From NCBI GenBank assembly GCA_046046245.1, contig JBJOKE010000040.1, forward strand, positions 1-64,000: a DNA stretch of 64,000 nt, read 5' to 3'. Each line of letters opens with the position of its first letter. Position 1 is the stretch's first letter. The stretch is from UBA4615 sp046046245. Lineage in GTDB: Bacteria; Pseudomonadota; Gammaproteobacteria; Burkholderiales; Burkholderiaceae_E. Under the pieces are notes generated by a model, which made no database searches, was not told the origin of the DNA, and worked only from the letters and a program-made list of their open reading frames with translations. This document shows, in pieces, positions 15,894-25,800 of the stretch. The translations under genes were made by a program, and so were the position numbers.

Positions 15894-16667
15894 AAGCCCC
15901 TCCAGCCCGTCTCGGCCGGCGCGCGCGTCGGCCTCGGCATCGCGTTCTTCGTGCTGTTCTTCGGCGCCTGGGCGTTCGCCACGCTCGGCGGCTTCGTCTC
16001 GAAGACCTTCCTCGCCGACCCGCTCACGATGCTGCGCGACGGCACGACGCTGCTCGTCGAGCACGGTTTCGCTCACGACATCGGCATGACGATCTGGCGC
16101 GTCGTCGGCGGCTTCGTGCTCGCGGCGGCCTTCGCGGTGCCGCTCGGCGTCGCGATGGGCGTCTACAAGCCGATCGAGGCACTGATCGAGCCCTTCGTGT
16201 CCTTCGCCCGCTACCTGCCGGCCTCGGCCTTCATCCCGCTGCTCATCCTCTGGGCCGGCATCGGCGAGCTGCAGAAGCTGCTGGTGATCTTCATCGGCTC
16301 GTTCTTCCAGCTGGTGCTGATGGTCGCGGTGGTGGTGGGCAACACGCGGCGCGACCTGGTCGAGGCCGCCTACACGCTGGGCACCTCGGACCGCACGCTG
16401 GTCACGCGCGTGGTGCTGCCCAACGCGGCGCCCGAGATCGCCGAGATCCTGCGGCTGGTGCTCGGCTGGGCCTGGACCTACGTGATCGTCGCCGAGCTGA
16501 TCGGTTCGTCGTCGGGCATCGGCCACATGATCATCGACAGCCAGGCGCTGCTCGCCACCGGCCAGATGATCTTCGGGATCATCGTCATCGGCCTGATCGG
16601 GCTGGTGACCGACCTCGCCTTCAAGGCCGGCAATCGGCGGCTCTTCCCCTGGGCGGCGCTGAGGTGA
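15891..16667 (+). CDS. ABC transporter permease, NitT/TauT family
   Basis: Inner-membrane subunit of the importer. 258 residues with about six membrane segments (for example VGLGIAFFVLFFGAWAFATL near the N-terminus) and the EAA-type coupling motif around EAAYTLGTSDRTLVTRVVLP (about residues 161-180). The start is GTG 15891; there is no nearby ATG. The start codon lies in a strong hairpin. Its stop overlaps a GTG of the ATPase gene and lies 5 nt before the preferred ATG. Confidence 0.93.
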   Translation: MKPLQPVSAGARVGLGIAFFVLFFGAWAFATLGGFVSKTFLADPLTMLRDGTTLLVEHGFAHDIGMTIWRVVGGFVLAAAFAVPLGVAMGVYKPIEALIEPFVSFARYLPASAFIPLLILWAGIGELQKLLVIFIGSFFQLVLMVAVVVGNTRRDLVEAAYTLGTSDRTLVTRVVLPNAAPEIAEILRLVLGWAWTYVIVAELIGSSSGIGHMIIDSQALLATGQMIFGIIVIGLIGLVTDLAFKAGNRRLFPWAALR

Positions 16668-16669
16668 GC

Positions 16670-17455
16670 ATGGCGAGGCTGTCGATCCGCGAGGTCTCCC
16701 GCACCTTTCCCGGCACGCGCGGGCAGCCGCCCACGCAGGCGCTGTCCGCGACCTCGCTCGAGGTCGAGGACAACGACTTCATCACCCTGCTCGGCCCGTC
16801 GGGCTGCGGCAAGTCCACGCTGCTGCGGATCGTCGCGGGGCTGGACGTCGCCACCTCCGGCCGGGTGCTGCTCGACGGTACGCCGGTCGCGGGTCCGGGC
16901 GCCGACCGCGGCATGGTGTTCCAGAGCTACACGCTGTTCCCCTGGCTGACGGTCCGCGAGAACGTCTGCTTCGGGCTGCGCGAGAAGGGCCTGCCCACCG
17001 CGCGACAGCAGGAGATCGCCGCGCACTTCATCGCGCAGGTGGGGCTGCGCGGCTTCGAATCGCACTATCCGAAGATGCTGTCGGGGGGCATGCAGCAGCG
17101 CACGGCGCTGGCGCGCGCACTCGCGAACGATCCGAAGGTGCTGCTGATGGACGAGCCGTTCGGCGCGCTCGACCACCAGACCCGCGAGCTGATGCAGGAG
17201 CTGCTGCTCGGCATCTGGCTCGAGCACCGCAAGACGGTGCTGTTCGTCACGCACGACATCGACGAGGCGGTCTTCATGGCCAACCGCGTCGTCGTGATGA
17301 GCGCGCGGCCCGGCCGCATCAAGCACGAGGAGCGGATCGCGTTCCCGCATCCGCGCGACTACCGGATCAAGACCACGCCGGCGTTCGCCGAACACAAGGC
17401 GCGGCTGACCGACGAGATCCGCGTGGAGACGCAGCGTGCGGCGCTGGCCGGTTGA
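16670..17455 (+). CDS. ABC transporter ATP-binding protein, NitT/TauT family
   Basis: ATPase that powers the importer. 261 residues from ATG 16670, chosen because GAGG lies 5 nt upstream; a GTG at 16664 overlapping the permease stop is the alternative. Walker A GPSGCGKST, Q-loop FQSYTLFPWL, signature LSGGMQQRTALARAL, Walker B VLLMDEPFGALD and switch His (VTHDIDEAVFMA) are all intact. It is the last gene of hutC-SBP-permease-ATPase and ends 72 bp before the convergent cyclase gene. Confidence 0.95.
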   Translation: MARLSIREVSRTFPGTRGQPPTQALSATSLEVEDNDFITLLGPSGCGKSTLLRIVAGLDVATSGRVLLDGTPVAGPGADRGMVFQSYTLFPWLTVRENVCFGLREKGLPTARQQEIAAHFIAQVGLRGFESHYPKMLSGGMQQRTALARALANDPKVLLMDEPFGALDHQTRELMQELLLGIWLEHRKTVLFVTHDIDEAVFMANRVVVMSARPGRIKHEERIAFPHPRDYRIKTTPAFAEHKARLTDEIRVETQRAALAG

Positions 17456-17490
17456 AGGCGGCGCGATGCGCGCGGCACCGCGCCGACCGG

Positions 17491-17519
17491 CGGGCCGGGG
17501 GCGAGGCGCCGCCGGCCCG
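17491..17519. terminator. Bidirectional GC-rich hairpin between the ABC importer and cyclase genes
   Basis: CGGGCCGG (17491-17498) pairs perfectly with CCGGCCCG (17512-17519). The stem continues after one G-G mismatch with 4 more pairs (17500-17503 with 17507-17510) and a 3-nt loop. It sits between two convergent genes, 9 bp before the cyclase stop codon. There is no U-tract in either direction. Confidence 0.5.
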
Positions 17520-17527
17520 TACCGCGT

Positions 17528-18634
17528 TCAGGTCACGGCGATCGGTCCGCCGTTCGACCCGGTCGCGCCCTTCATGGGCGCGGGCGAGAAGATGTAGACG
17601 AACTGGTACTTCTTCGCGGCGATCAGCTCGTCGAACATCAGGTTCTCGTGGTTGAAGATGCCGTGCTTGGTGATCAGCTCGCCGTGCACCGGGAACGCGA
17701 GGTTCTTGTCCGGGTTCGGCACCACCTCGACCGCCCACGAGTCCCCGCCGGTCAGGGCCACGCCCTTCTCGATGCACCAGCGCGCGATCTCCATCCCGAT
17801 GCCGGGCTCGCCGCCGGTGAACCGGTCGTTGTTCTTCATCCAGAGCTTGCCCCAGCCGGTCTGGAAGAACACCGCATCGCCCTGCTTGATGTCGGCCTCG
17901 TTCATGCCCTGCCGCTGCATCGCCGCGCGCAGGTCGGCGAGCCGGATCTCCTCGCCGGCCTCCCACATCCGGCCCTTGACCGCCTCGACGTCGAACAGGT
18001 GGCCACGGGTGAAGAACGGCTTGACCTTCTCGATGCCGAGCTTCTGCAGGCCGTAGGCGCCGCCCACCTCCTGCTCGGTGAAGCCGTTGTAGTAGCGCAT
18101 CTCGGTCTTGTCGCCATCGCGTCCGAGCTGGATCCCGATGTGGCCGAGTCCGTCGAACTGCGTGCCGCTCTGGCCGACCTCGGCGGCGAGGAACTCGTCG
18201 TTGTAGACGAGCTTGTTGCTGCCGAAGGGACCGCCCGTCGGGCCGCCCGGGATACGCAGCGACCAGGCGCGCGCGCCGAACATCGGCATGCCGGTCTCGT
18301 AGACGCGGCCGATCCGGTAGATGCGGCCGTCGCGGATCCACTTCGCCGCATCGAGCACCTTCTCGGGCGTGATCCAGTTCGACGCGCCGGCCTCGTCGCC
18401 AGCGCCCCAGCGCGACGGCCACCAGCGGGCGCCGCCGGCACCCTGCGCATGCGCGCTCGAGATCAGCGGCGCGCTCGAGTACTTCCCGTGCAGCGCGCCG
18501 GCCACGCCGAGCACGCCGGCGGCCAGCGCCGCGCTGCGGAAGAAGTCCCGGCGCGGGGACTCGCCCTCCTCGCCGGGATGCTGGGGAACGCCGTCCGATT
18601 CGGGCGGCTGCGGGGTCTTCGCGTCGTCGCTCAT
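17528..18634 (-). CDS. Tat-exported cyclase-family (kynurenine formamidase-like) metal hydrolase
   Basis: Member of the cyclase/kynurenine-formamidase-like superfamily of metal-dependent hydrolases; substrate unknown. 368 residues from ATG 18634 with GGAGGAG upstream. The N-terminus carries a twin-arginine signal (SPRRDFFRSAALAAGVLG), so the enzyme should be periplasmic. The metal motif reads GQSGTQFDGLGHIG: the first His and the His after GT of the classical HxGTHxDxPxH are both Gln, as in the larger cyclase subfamily. A later segment (GDAVFFQTGWGKLW) is also family-like. It is divergent from the CobW-family gene. A role in the degradation of histidine or another aromatic compound is speculation from context. 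Confidence 0.85.
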   Translation of the reverse strand: MSDDAKTPQPPESDGVPQHPGEEGESPRRDFFRSAALAAGVLGVAGALHGKYSSAPLISSAHAQGAGGARWWPSRWGAGDEAGASNWITPEKVLDAAKWIRDGRIYRIGRVYETGMPMFGARAWSLRIPGGPTGGPFGSNKLVYNDEFLAAEVGQSGTQFDGLGHIGIQLGRDGDKTEMRYYNGFTEQEVGGAYGLQKLGIEKVKPFFTRGHLFDVEAVKGRMWEAGEEIRLADLRAAMQRQGMNEADIKQGDAVFFQTGWGKLWMKNNDRFTGGEPGIGMEIARWCIEKGVALTGGDSWAVEVVPNPDKNLAFPVHGELITKHGIFNHENLMFDELIAAKKYQFVYIFSPAPMKGATGSNGGPIAVT

Positions 18635-18680
18635 CCGGTCTCCTCCGTCACGGGGGCGTGTCGTCGCCCGTCCACCTCTC

Positions 18681-18709
18681 ACGCTATGCTCACCAGCACG
18701 CGCGGTCAA
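18681..18709 (-). promoter_or_regulatory. Candidate promoter of the cyclase gene
   Basis: Minus strand: TTGACC (18709-18704), 17-nt spacer, TAGCGT (18686-18681). The -35 is good (5 of 6) and the -10 is weak (3 of 6). The cyclase ATG lies about 47 nt downstream, with a proper Shine-Dalgarno. On the plus strand TATGCT (18685-18690) is a possible -10 for the CobW gene but has no matching -35. Confidence 0.4.
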
Positions 18710-18744
18710 CACCGACCCCGTTCCCGACGAGAGGGAGACATCCC

Positions 18745-19776
<1,032 letters not shown>

Positions 19777-20067
19777 GGCTCGGTCGGCCTCGCTCGCGCC
19801 GACGGGGCCGCGCACCCGGCCGGCCGAGAGGTCCGTCGAACGCGGCGCGTCCTGACGGCCCGGGCGCCGGTACCGGACGAACGGAGTCGTGCGAAACCCG
19901 GATGTTTCCGGTAAGAGTTCGGTGAGAGACCCGTCCCGCGGGGCTTTCTCGCGACACGCGTTCCGAGCGCGTGAGATCGTGCACGTCCGAGCGGGTCGGA
20001 GTCGTTCACAGTCGAGCCCTGGATCGGGTGGCGAGGGCAATCGCCGGCGGACGAGCGGACGAACGGT
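19777..20067. other. Intergenic region before the SGNH gene
   Basis: 291 bp with no supported gene. It is somewhat less GC-saturated than its surroundings around 19895-19935. I see no clear promoter, terminator with a U-tract, or RNA gene, although the SGNH cluster must be transcribed from here or from the CobW gene. Confidence 0.5.
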
Positions 20068-21060
20068 ATGGTCGAACGGAACGGCACGGGGGGCAGGCGG
20101 CACTGGGGGAGGATCCCGACGGGTCTGGCCGTGGCGGTGCTGTCGGGCTGCGGCAGCGGCTCCACCGGCTCCGACCCGTCGACGCCGACCGCCGTCGCCG
20201 GCGATACGCTGACGGCCTCGGCATCGCCCGCGGCGAGTCCGGCGCCTGCGCCCGCGCCCGCTCCCGCTCCCGCGCCCGCACCGGCGCCCGCTCCCGCACC
20301 GGCGCCCGCTCCCGCGCCCGCGCCCGCGCCCGCACCGGTACCCGCCCCTGCCCCGGCACCCGCACCGCCGCCGGCCCTACCTCCGCCGCCGGTTCCGCCG
20401 CCGCCTCCGGCCCCACCGCCACCGGCCCCACCCCCTACGGCCCCACCGCCGCCCGCGCCGCCGGTCCCCAAGACACCGCAGGTCAACCCCGGGAGATGGG
20501 TCGTCATCGGATCGTCCACCGCCTACGGTACCGGCGCGACGAACCGCTTCGTCACGGCATGGGTCCCGCTCGTCGTCGCCAACTACTCCAGCGCCGGCGT
20601 GACCCTGACGAACCTCGCGGAGTACGGACGGTCGGCCTCCGGCAACGGCTACGGCGACGTCGTGAACGCCTTCAACTACGCGCCACGCGCGGTGATCGTC
20701 GCGTACCCGACGAACGACATCGCCTACGGCTTCTCGGTCGACCAGACGGTGTCCGCCCTGCGGTCCATCCGCGGCTACGCACTGGCCCGCGGCGTGCCGG
20801 TGATCCTGCTCTCGACCCAGCCACGCGCCTTCACGCCGAGCCAGCTCGACCAGCTCGAGCAGATCGACGCCCAGGTCTCCGCCATGGCAGGCGACTGCTT
20901 CGTCGCCATCCGAGCCGCGCTCGCCGGACCGAACCGACTGATCGCCCCGGCCTTCAGCTATGGCGATGGCATCCACACGAACGACGCCGGCCATGCGCTG
21001 ATCGCGTCGCGCGTCACCACGCTGATCGATTCGGGCAAATGCGTCCGGGTCGTCCGATGA
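20068..21060 (+). CDS. SGNH-hydrolase lipoprotein with long Ala-Pro linker
   Basis: Probable outer-envelope esterase or deacylase. 330 residues. A lipoprotein signal ends in LSGC (Cys28). It is followed by a very long low-complexity linker: about twenty Ala-Pro repeats, then Pro-rich sequence to about residue 134. The catalytic part has block I VVIGSSTAYGTG (nucleophile Ser in place of the usual GDS), NLAEYGRSASGNGYGD, block III PTNDIAYG and block V DGIHTNDAGH with the Asp-His pair. The rigid linker would hold the enzyme away from the membrane (inference). It is the first of three clustered genes with an acyltransferase and a small exported protein. Substrate unknown. Confidence 0.85.
   Translation: MVERNGTGGRRHWGRIPTGLAVAVLSGCGSGSTGSDPSTPTAVAGDTLTASASPAASPAPAPAPAPAPAPAPAPAPAPAPAPAPAPAPAPVPAPAPAPAPPPALPPPPVPPPPPAPPPPAPPPTAPPPPAPPVPKTPQVNPGRWVVIGSSTAYGTGATNRFVTAWVPLVVANYSSAGVTLTNLAEYGRSASGNGYGDVVNAFNYAPRAVIVAYPTNDIAYGFSVDQTVSALRSIRGYALARGVPVILLSTQPRAFTPSQLDQLEQIDAQVSAMAGDCFVAIRAALAGPNRLIAPAFSYGDGIHTNDAGHALIASRVTTLIDSGKCVRVVR
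20238..20466 (+). repeat. Hexamer-based low-complexity repeat encoding (Ala-Pro)n and poly-Pro
   Basis: Degenerate tandem repeat of a six-base unit of the form GCNCCN from about 20238 to 20364, grading into CCN-rich sequence to about 20466. It stays in frame. Exact repeats of the hexamer make it prone to length change by slippage in steps of two residues. Confidence 0.85.
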
Positions 21061-21087
21061 GTCGCCGCGAAACGCACTAGGATCGCG

Positions 21088-22110
21088 ATGCACACCCACT
21101 CGCCCCCGTTCGGCATGTCCTCGACCTGGCTAGTGAGGCCCCGTGAGATCGCGCAGGAGAAGGCCGTCGTCGGCTGGATCCGGATCGCCTGCTTCCTGGC
21201 GATCCTGTTCCACCACACGGTGATCGTGCCCTTCGAGTTCGTCGAAGGCCGCGCGCTGATCGCCTGGCTCGACACGCTGCGCGACTTCGGCGTCGTCGGC
21301 TTCTTCCTCGTCGCAGGCGGGTCGCTGCGCGCGAAGACCCGCGCGAACCCGCGGATGCGCTTCACCGCGTCGGCGCTCGCGAAGGTGATGGGCGCGGCCC
21401 TCGCTGTGACCGCGTTCATGTCGGCCTGGCAGTTCCTTCGCGGGGTGGACGCCCCGCCGTTCTGGGAGCACTTCTACCGGAACCTGTACTCGTCGAACCT
21501 GTGGTTCCTTCTCGCCTACGCGCTGGCCGGCCCGTTGCTGATCGCGCTCGACGAACGGGCGGCGGCGTTCACCTTCGCCTGCGGGCTGGTGCTGGTGATC
21601 TTCCCGGCCTACGAGATCCAGTCCTCGCCGTACGTGCTGCACGCGATCGCACTGGCCTTCGTCTGCATGTACGTGGGCTACCACACCTATGGATGGCAGA
21701 TCCGTCCGCGGATCGCCGTCGCGCTCGCGGCCTCGTGCCTGGTGGCGCGCACCTGGCTCGACGACTTCGGCACGCCGGTGTACCCGGCCATCGACGCGGT
21801 GCTGCGCCTCGTCTACGGGCTCGCGACGGTCCACGTGCTCATGGCCGCGGGCGACCGGCTCGTGCGCCGGGTGCGCGCGCCTCGGTTCTCGAACTACCTG
21901 TTCGTCCCGTACGTGGTCCAGTACCCGCTGATCAGCGTGATGGAGCAGGTGCTCAAGCTGGCCTACATGCTCGTGTTCGGCACGTTCCAGACCCTCGTGT
22001 TCGCCACCTTCACGGAGACGGTGTTCCGCATGGCGATGCTGTTCATCCTCGTCGCGGCCGCCTCGTTCGCGATCGCCGTCGTCCTCCGCCGTCATGACAT
22101 CCGTCTCTAG
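21088..22110 (+). CDS. Acyltransferase-3-like multipass membrane protein
   Basis: 340 residues, about ten hydrophobic segments. The N-terminal motif GWIRIACFLAILFHHTVIVP (helix 1 with paired His) and a second conserved patch (GVVGFFLVAGGSLRAK) match the acyltransferase-3/OafA-OpgC membrane family, which move acyl groups onto sugars or glycans across the inner membrane. ATG 21088 has AGGA 5 nt upstream. It starts 27 bp after the SGNH lipoprotein gene and overlaps the next gene by 17 bp. A job in adding the acyl group that the SGNH enzyme removes or transfers is inference. Confidence 0.8.
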   Translation: MHTHSPPFGMSSTWLVRPREIAQEKAVVGWIRIACFLAILFHHTVIVPFEFVEGRALIAWLDTLRDFGVVGFFLVAGGSLRAKTRANPRMRFTASALAKVMGAALAVTAFMSAWQFLRGVDAPPFWEHFYRNLYSSNLWFLLAYALAGPLLIALDERAAAFTFACGLVLVIFPAYEIQSSPYVLHAIALAFVCMYVGYHTYGWQIRPRIAVALAASCLVARTWLDDFGTPVYPAIDAVLRLVYGLATVHVLMAAGDRLVRRVRAPRFSNYLFVPYVVQYPLISVMEQVLKLAYMLVFGTFQTLVFATFTETVFRMAMLFILVAAASFAIAVVLRRHDIRL

Positions 22111-22819
22111 GATCCTCGTCGCCATCGGCTTCGCCGCCGCCGGCCACGTCCACGCGGCGCCGCTGAAGGTGGCGCTGCCCTGCGACCGGCCGATGCTCCT
22201 CGCGGGCGAGGGGGCGACGCTCGTGCCCGCGCCGCAGTCGATTCCGGTCAAGCCGGTCGGCGCGAGGCTGCGCGAGCTGTTCATCCGAGCCTGCGGCCCG
22301 TCGTGGTCGATGCGCGAGCACCCCGAGACGAGCGGCCGGCTCGCCCCTGCACAGGCCGGCCTCGAGGCGACGCTGCGCGAGCTGCGCCCCGCGGTCGCGG
22401 TGTTCGACTTCCCGCATGCCGACCTCGTCGGCGGCGCGACGGTCGACGCGCTGCTTGCCCGCTATGCCTCGCTGATGCGGGTCTGCGCCGAGGTGGAGGC
22501 CGTCTGCCTCGTGGGCGGACAACGCCCGGTCGACACCGCGCCGGACGAGACCGCGGCCCGGCAGCAGGAGCTCGAGCGTCGGGCCCGGGAAGCGCTCGGC
22601 CGGCACTACCTGCCGCTCTACCTCGCGTTCCGCTCGGAGGCGGCCGGCCGCCGTGCGATCGTCGGACTGGTCGCGGGCGGCGAGCCGCCGCGGCTGACCG
22701 ACCTCGGGCACGAGGTGCTGTTCACGCTGTACCGAAACCGGCTGCTCGAGATGACCGCGCCGCCGTCGGCGCAGGCGTCGGGCGCCAGGCCCGCCCCGCA
22801 GGCGGCCGCGGCGCGCTGA
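22094..22819 (+). CDS. Small exported protein of the SGNH/acyltransferase cluster, function unknown
   Basis: 241 residues, not recognised. The N-terminal signal peptide ends near HVHA-APL (about residue 21), so the protein should be periplasmic. The mature part has three or four Cys (CDRP, RACGPSW, MRVCAEVEAVC), a Glu/Arg-rich helix around residues 150-170 and an Ala/Pro-rich tail. It overlaps the acyltransferase gene by 17 bp, which implies coupled translation, and its stop is 7 bp from the convergent oxidoreductase stop. A faint SGNH-like resemblance in layout could not be supported by motifs. Confidence 0.7.
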   Translation: MTSVSRILVAIGFAAAGHVHAAPLKVALPCDRPMLLAGEGATLVPAPQSIPVKPVGARLRELFIRACGPSWSMREHPETSGRLAPAQAGLEATLRELRPAVAVFDFPHADLVGGATVDALLARYASLMRVCAEVEAVCLVGGQRPVDTAPDETAARQQELERRAREALGRHYLPLYLAFRSEAAGRRAIVGLVAGGEPPRLTDLGHEVLFTLYRNRLLEMTAPPSAQASGARPAPQAAAAR

Positions 22820-22826
22820 CCCACGC

Positions 22827-25800
22827 TCAGGCCGCCTTCGCCGCCCGCTTCAGCTCGATCACCTTCGCACCGCCGCCCGACCACTGCGCGAGCAGCGCCT
22901 CGCGTTCCGTCGCGACGGCCTCGGCATGCTGTTCGCGGACGTGCCCGTAGCCGCGCACCTTCTCCGGCAGCGATGCGAGTCGCACCGCGGTCGCGTGGTT
23001 CTGCGAGGTCAGCCCCGCGACGATGCGCTCGAGGTCGCCCTCGTAGGTCGAGAGCAGTTCGCGCGCGAGCCGGCGCTCCGGCCCGTTGCGGAACGGATCG
23101 AGCGCCGTGCCGCGCAACCCGCGCAGCGGCGCCATCAGCCGGAACGCGGTCATCAGCCACGGCCCGACCTCGCGCTTGACCAGCTTGCCGGTTGCCGGAT
23201 CGCGCCGGCCGAACGGCCCGCCCGCGACGTGGAACTTCAGTCGGAAGTCGCCCTCGAACGCCTTCTCCAGCTCCTGTCGGAACTCGGGACGTGCATACAG
23301 GCGCGCCACCTCCCACTCGTCCTTGTGCGCCATCAGCTTGAACAGGTACTTCGCGACCGCGCGCGCGAGCGCGTCGCCGCGTCCGAGCGCCGCCTCGGCC
23401 TGCCGCACCCGCTCGACCGCGGCCGCGTAGCGGTTCGCGTACGCGGCGTCCTGGTAGTCGGCGAGGAAAGTGATCCGGCTGGCGAGCAGCTCGTTCAGCG
23501 TCGCCGGCGACTTCGGGTCGAAGCGGATCACCTGCGCGCTCGCCGGGCCCGAACCCGCGGCGATCCTCTCGACCGCGGGCAGGTCGTGCGCGGCGCGCCG
23601 GCCCCACAGGAAGGCGCGCCGGTTGCTCTCGATCGCGACGCCGTTCAGCTCGATCGCGCGGTCGATCGCCGCGAAGGTGAGCGGCACCAGCCCGCGCTGC
23701 CAGGCCGCGCCCAGCATGAACATGTTCGCGGTGATCGAGTCCCCCATCAGCGCGCTGGAGAGCCGCAGCGCCTCCAGCGCGAGGCCGCGTTCGCCGAACA
23801 CGCCCGCGAGCTTCTCGGCGAGCGCGTCGGTGTCGGGATTCCAGTCGGGGTTCTTCGGGAACTCGGAGGTCGGGACCATGTCGGTGCAGACCACGCCGCC
23901 GCTGCCCGCCTTCAGCTTCGAGAAGGTCTCGTCCCCGGCCGACACGATCAGGTCGCAGCCGATCAGGGCGTCGGACTCGCCGGCCGCCACGCGGGTCGCG
24001 TGCAGCATCGACGGCTCGGGCGCGACCTTCACGTGCGACAGCACCGCGCCGTATTTCTGCGCGAGGCCGGTCACGTCGAGGTTCGACGAATACAGGCCCT
24101 CGAGGTGCGCGGCCACCGCGAGCGTCTGGCCGATCGTGACGACGCCGGTGCCACCGATGCCCGCGACGATGATCGCGTACGAGCGCTCGGGCCGCGCGAT
24201 CACCGGCTCGGGCAGGTCGCGGAACGCCGCGTCGCCGGCCGCGGCGGTCGCCGCGAGCGGATCGGCCTTCGCGCCCTCGCCCGCCGCGCCGCCCGCGCGG
24301 CGCACGCGCCCGCCCTCGACCGTCACGAAGCTCGGGCAGAAGCCCTCCTGGCAGGAGAAGTCCTTGTTGCACGAGCTCTGGTTGATCCGCCGCTTGCGGC
24401 CGAACTCGGTCTCGAGCGGCTCGATCGACATGCAGTTCGTGACCTTGCCGCAGTCGCCGCAGCCCTCGCAGACCGCCGCGTTGATGAACGCGCGCTTGTC
24501 CGGGTCGGCCCACTTGCCGCGCTTGCGCAGCCGCCGGCGCTCGGTCGCGCAGGGCTGGTCGTAGACGATCACCGAGACGTCGGCGTACTCGCGGAAGTCG
24601 CGCTGCACGGCGTCGAGCTCGGAACGGTGGTGGACGGTCGTGCCGGCGGGCAGCGACACGCCCTGCCACCTCGACGGATCGTCGCTCACCAGCGCGATCC
24701 GCTTCACGCCTTCCGCGGAGAGCTCGCCGATGATCCCGGGGATCGACAGCTCGCCGTCGATCTGCTGGCCGCCGGTCATCGACACGAAGCCGTTGTGCAG
24801 GATCTTGTAGGTGATCGGCACGTGCGCGGCCACCGCCTGCCGCACCGCGAGGAATCCCGAGTGGAAGTACGTGCCGTCGCCCATGTTCGCGAACACGTGC
24901 TTCTCGGTGGTGAACGGCTGCTGGCCGAGCCACATCGCGCCCTCGCCGCCCATGTGCGAGACGGTGGTGGTGGTGGTCGGGTCGCGGAACATCGCCATCG
25001 TGTGGCAGCCGATGCCGGCGAGCGCCCGGCTGCCCTCGGGCAGCTTGGTCGAGCGGCCGTGCGGGCAGCCCGAGCAGAAGCTCGGCGCGCGCACCGGACC
25101 GGGGGCCGCGGCCTTCGGGCCGAGCGCGTCGGCCGGCAGCGCGAGCGGGCACGAGGCGTCGTGCAGCCGCAGCCCGTCGACGATCGCCTGCGCGACCATC
25201 GCCGGCGAGATCTCGCCGTGGTTCGGGAAGATCGCCGCGCCACGGTCCTCGGCGAACAGCGGACCGTCGGCGTGCTTGCCGCGGATCGCGGGCGCGCCCG
25301 GCAGACCGTAGAGTGCCGTGCGGATCTGGTCCTCGAGCAGCGGCCGCTTCTCCTCGACCACGAGGATCGTCGAGAGCCCGCGCGCGAATTCGCGGACGAT
25401 CGTGGGATCGAGCGGCCACACCAGCCCGACCTTCAGCGTGCGGATGCCGAGCTCGCGCAGCCGCGGCTCGGAGAGCCCGAGTGCCACCATCGCCTGCTGC
25501 AGGTCCTGCCAGGCCTTGCCCGCAGCGACGACGCCGAGGCGTGCCTCGCCGATCGCGCCGCCGATGCGGTTCAGCCCGTTGGCGCGCGCGTAGGCGAGCA
25601 CGCGGTGGATCTTGTGGACGTGCAGCCGCTCTTCCTGCGGCACCGCCATGTCGAAGGGCCGCGTGTGCACGCCGCCGGCGGGCGCCTCGGGCCCGGCGGG
25701 CACGACGATGGTCGGCGAGTCGGGCGCGACGTAGACCGAGCCGCCGCCCTCGACGACGTCGGTCACCACCTTCATCCCGGTCCAGCAGCCGGAGAAGCGG

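Noticed and set aside
22094..22819. Calling the third gene of the SGNH cluster an SGNH hydrolase
   Set aside because: There is no GDS-type nucleophile block, no GxND and no DxxH pair; the exported location alone does not support the call.
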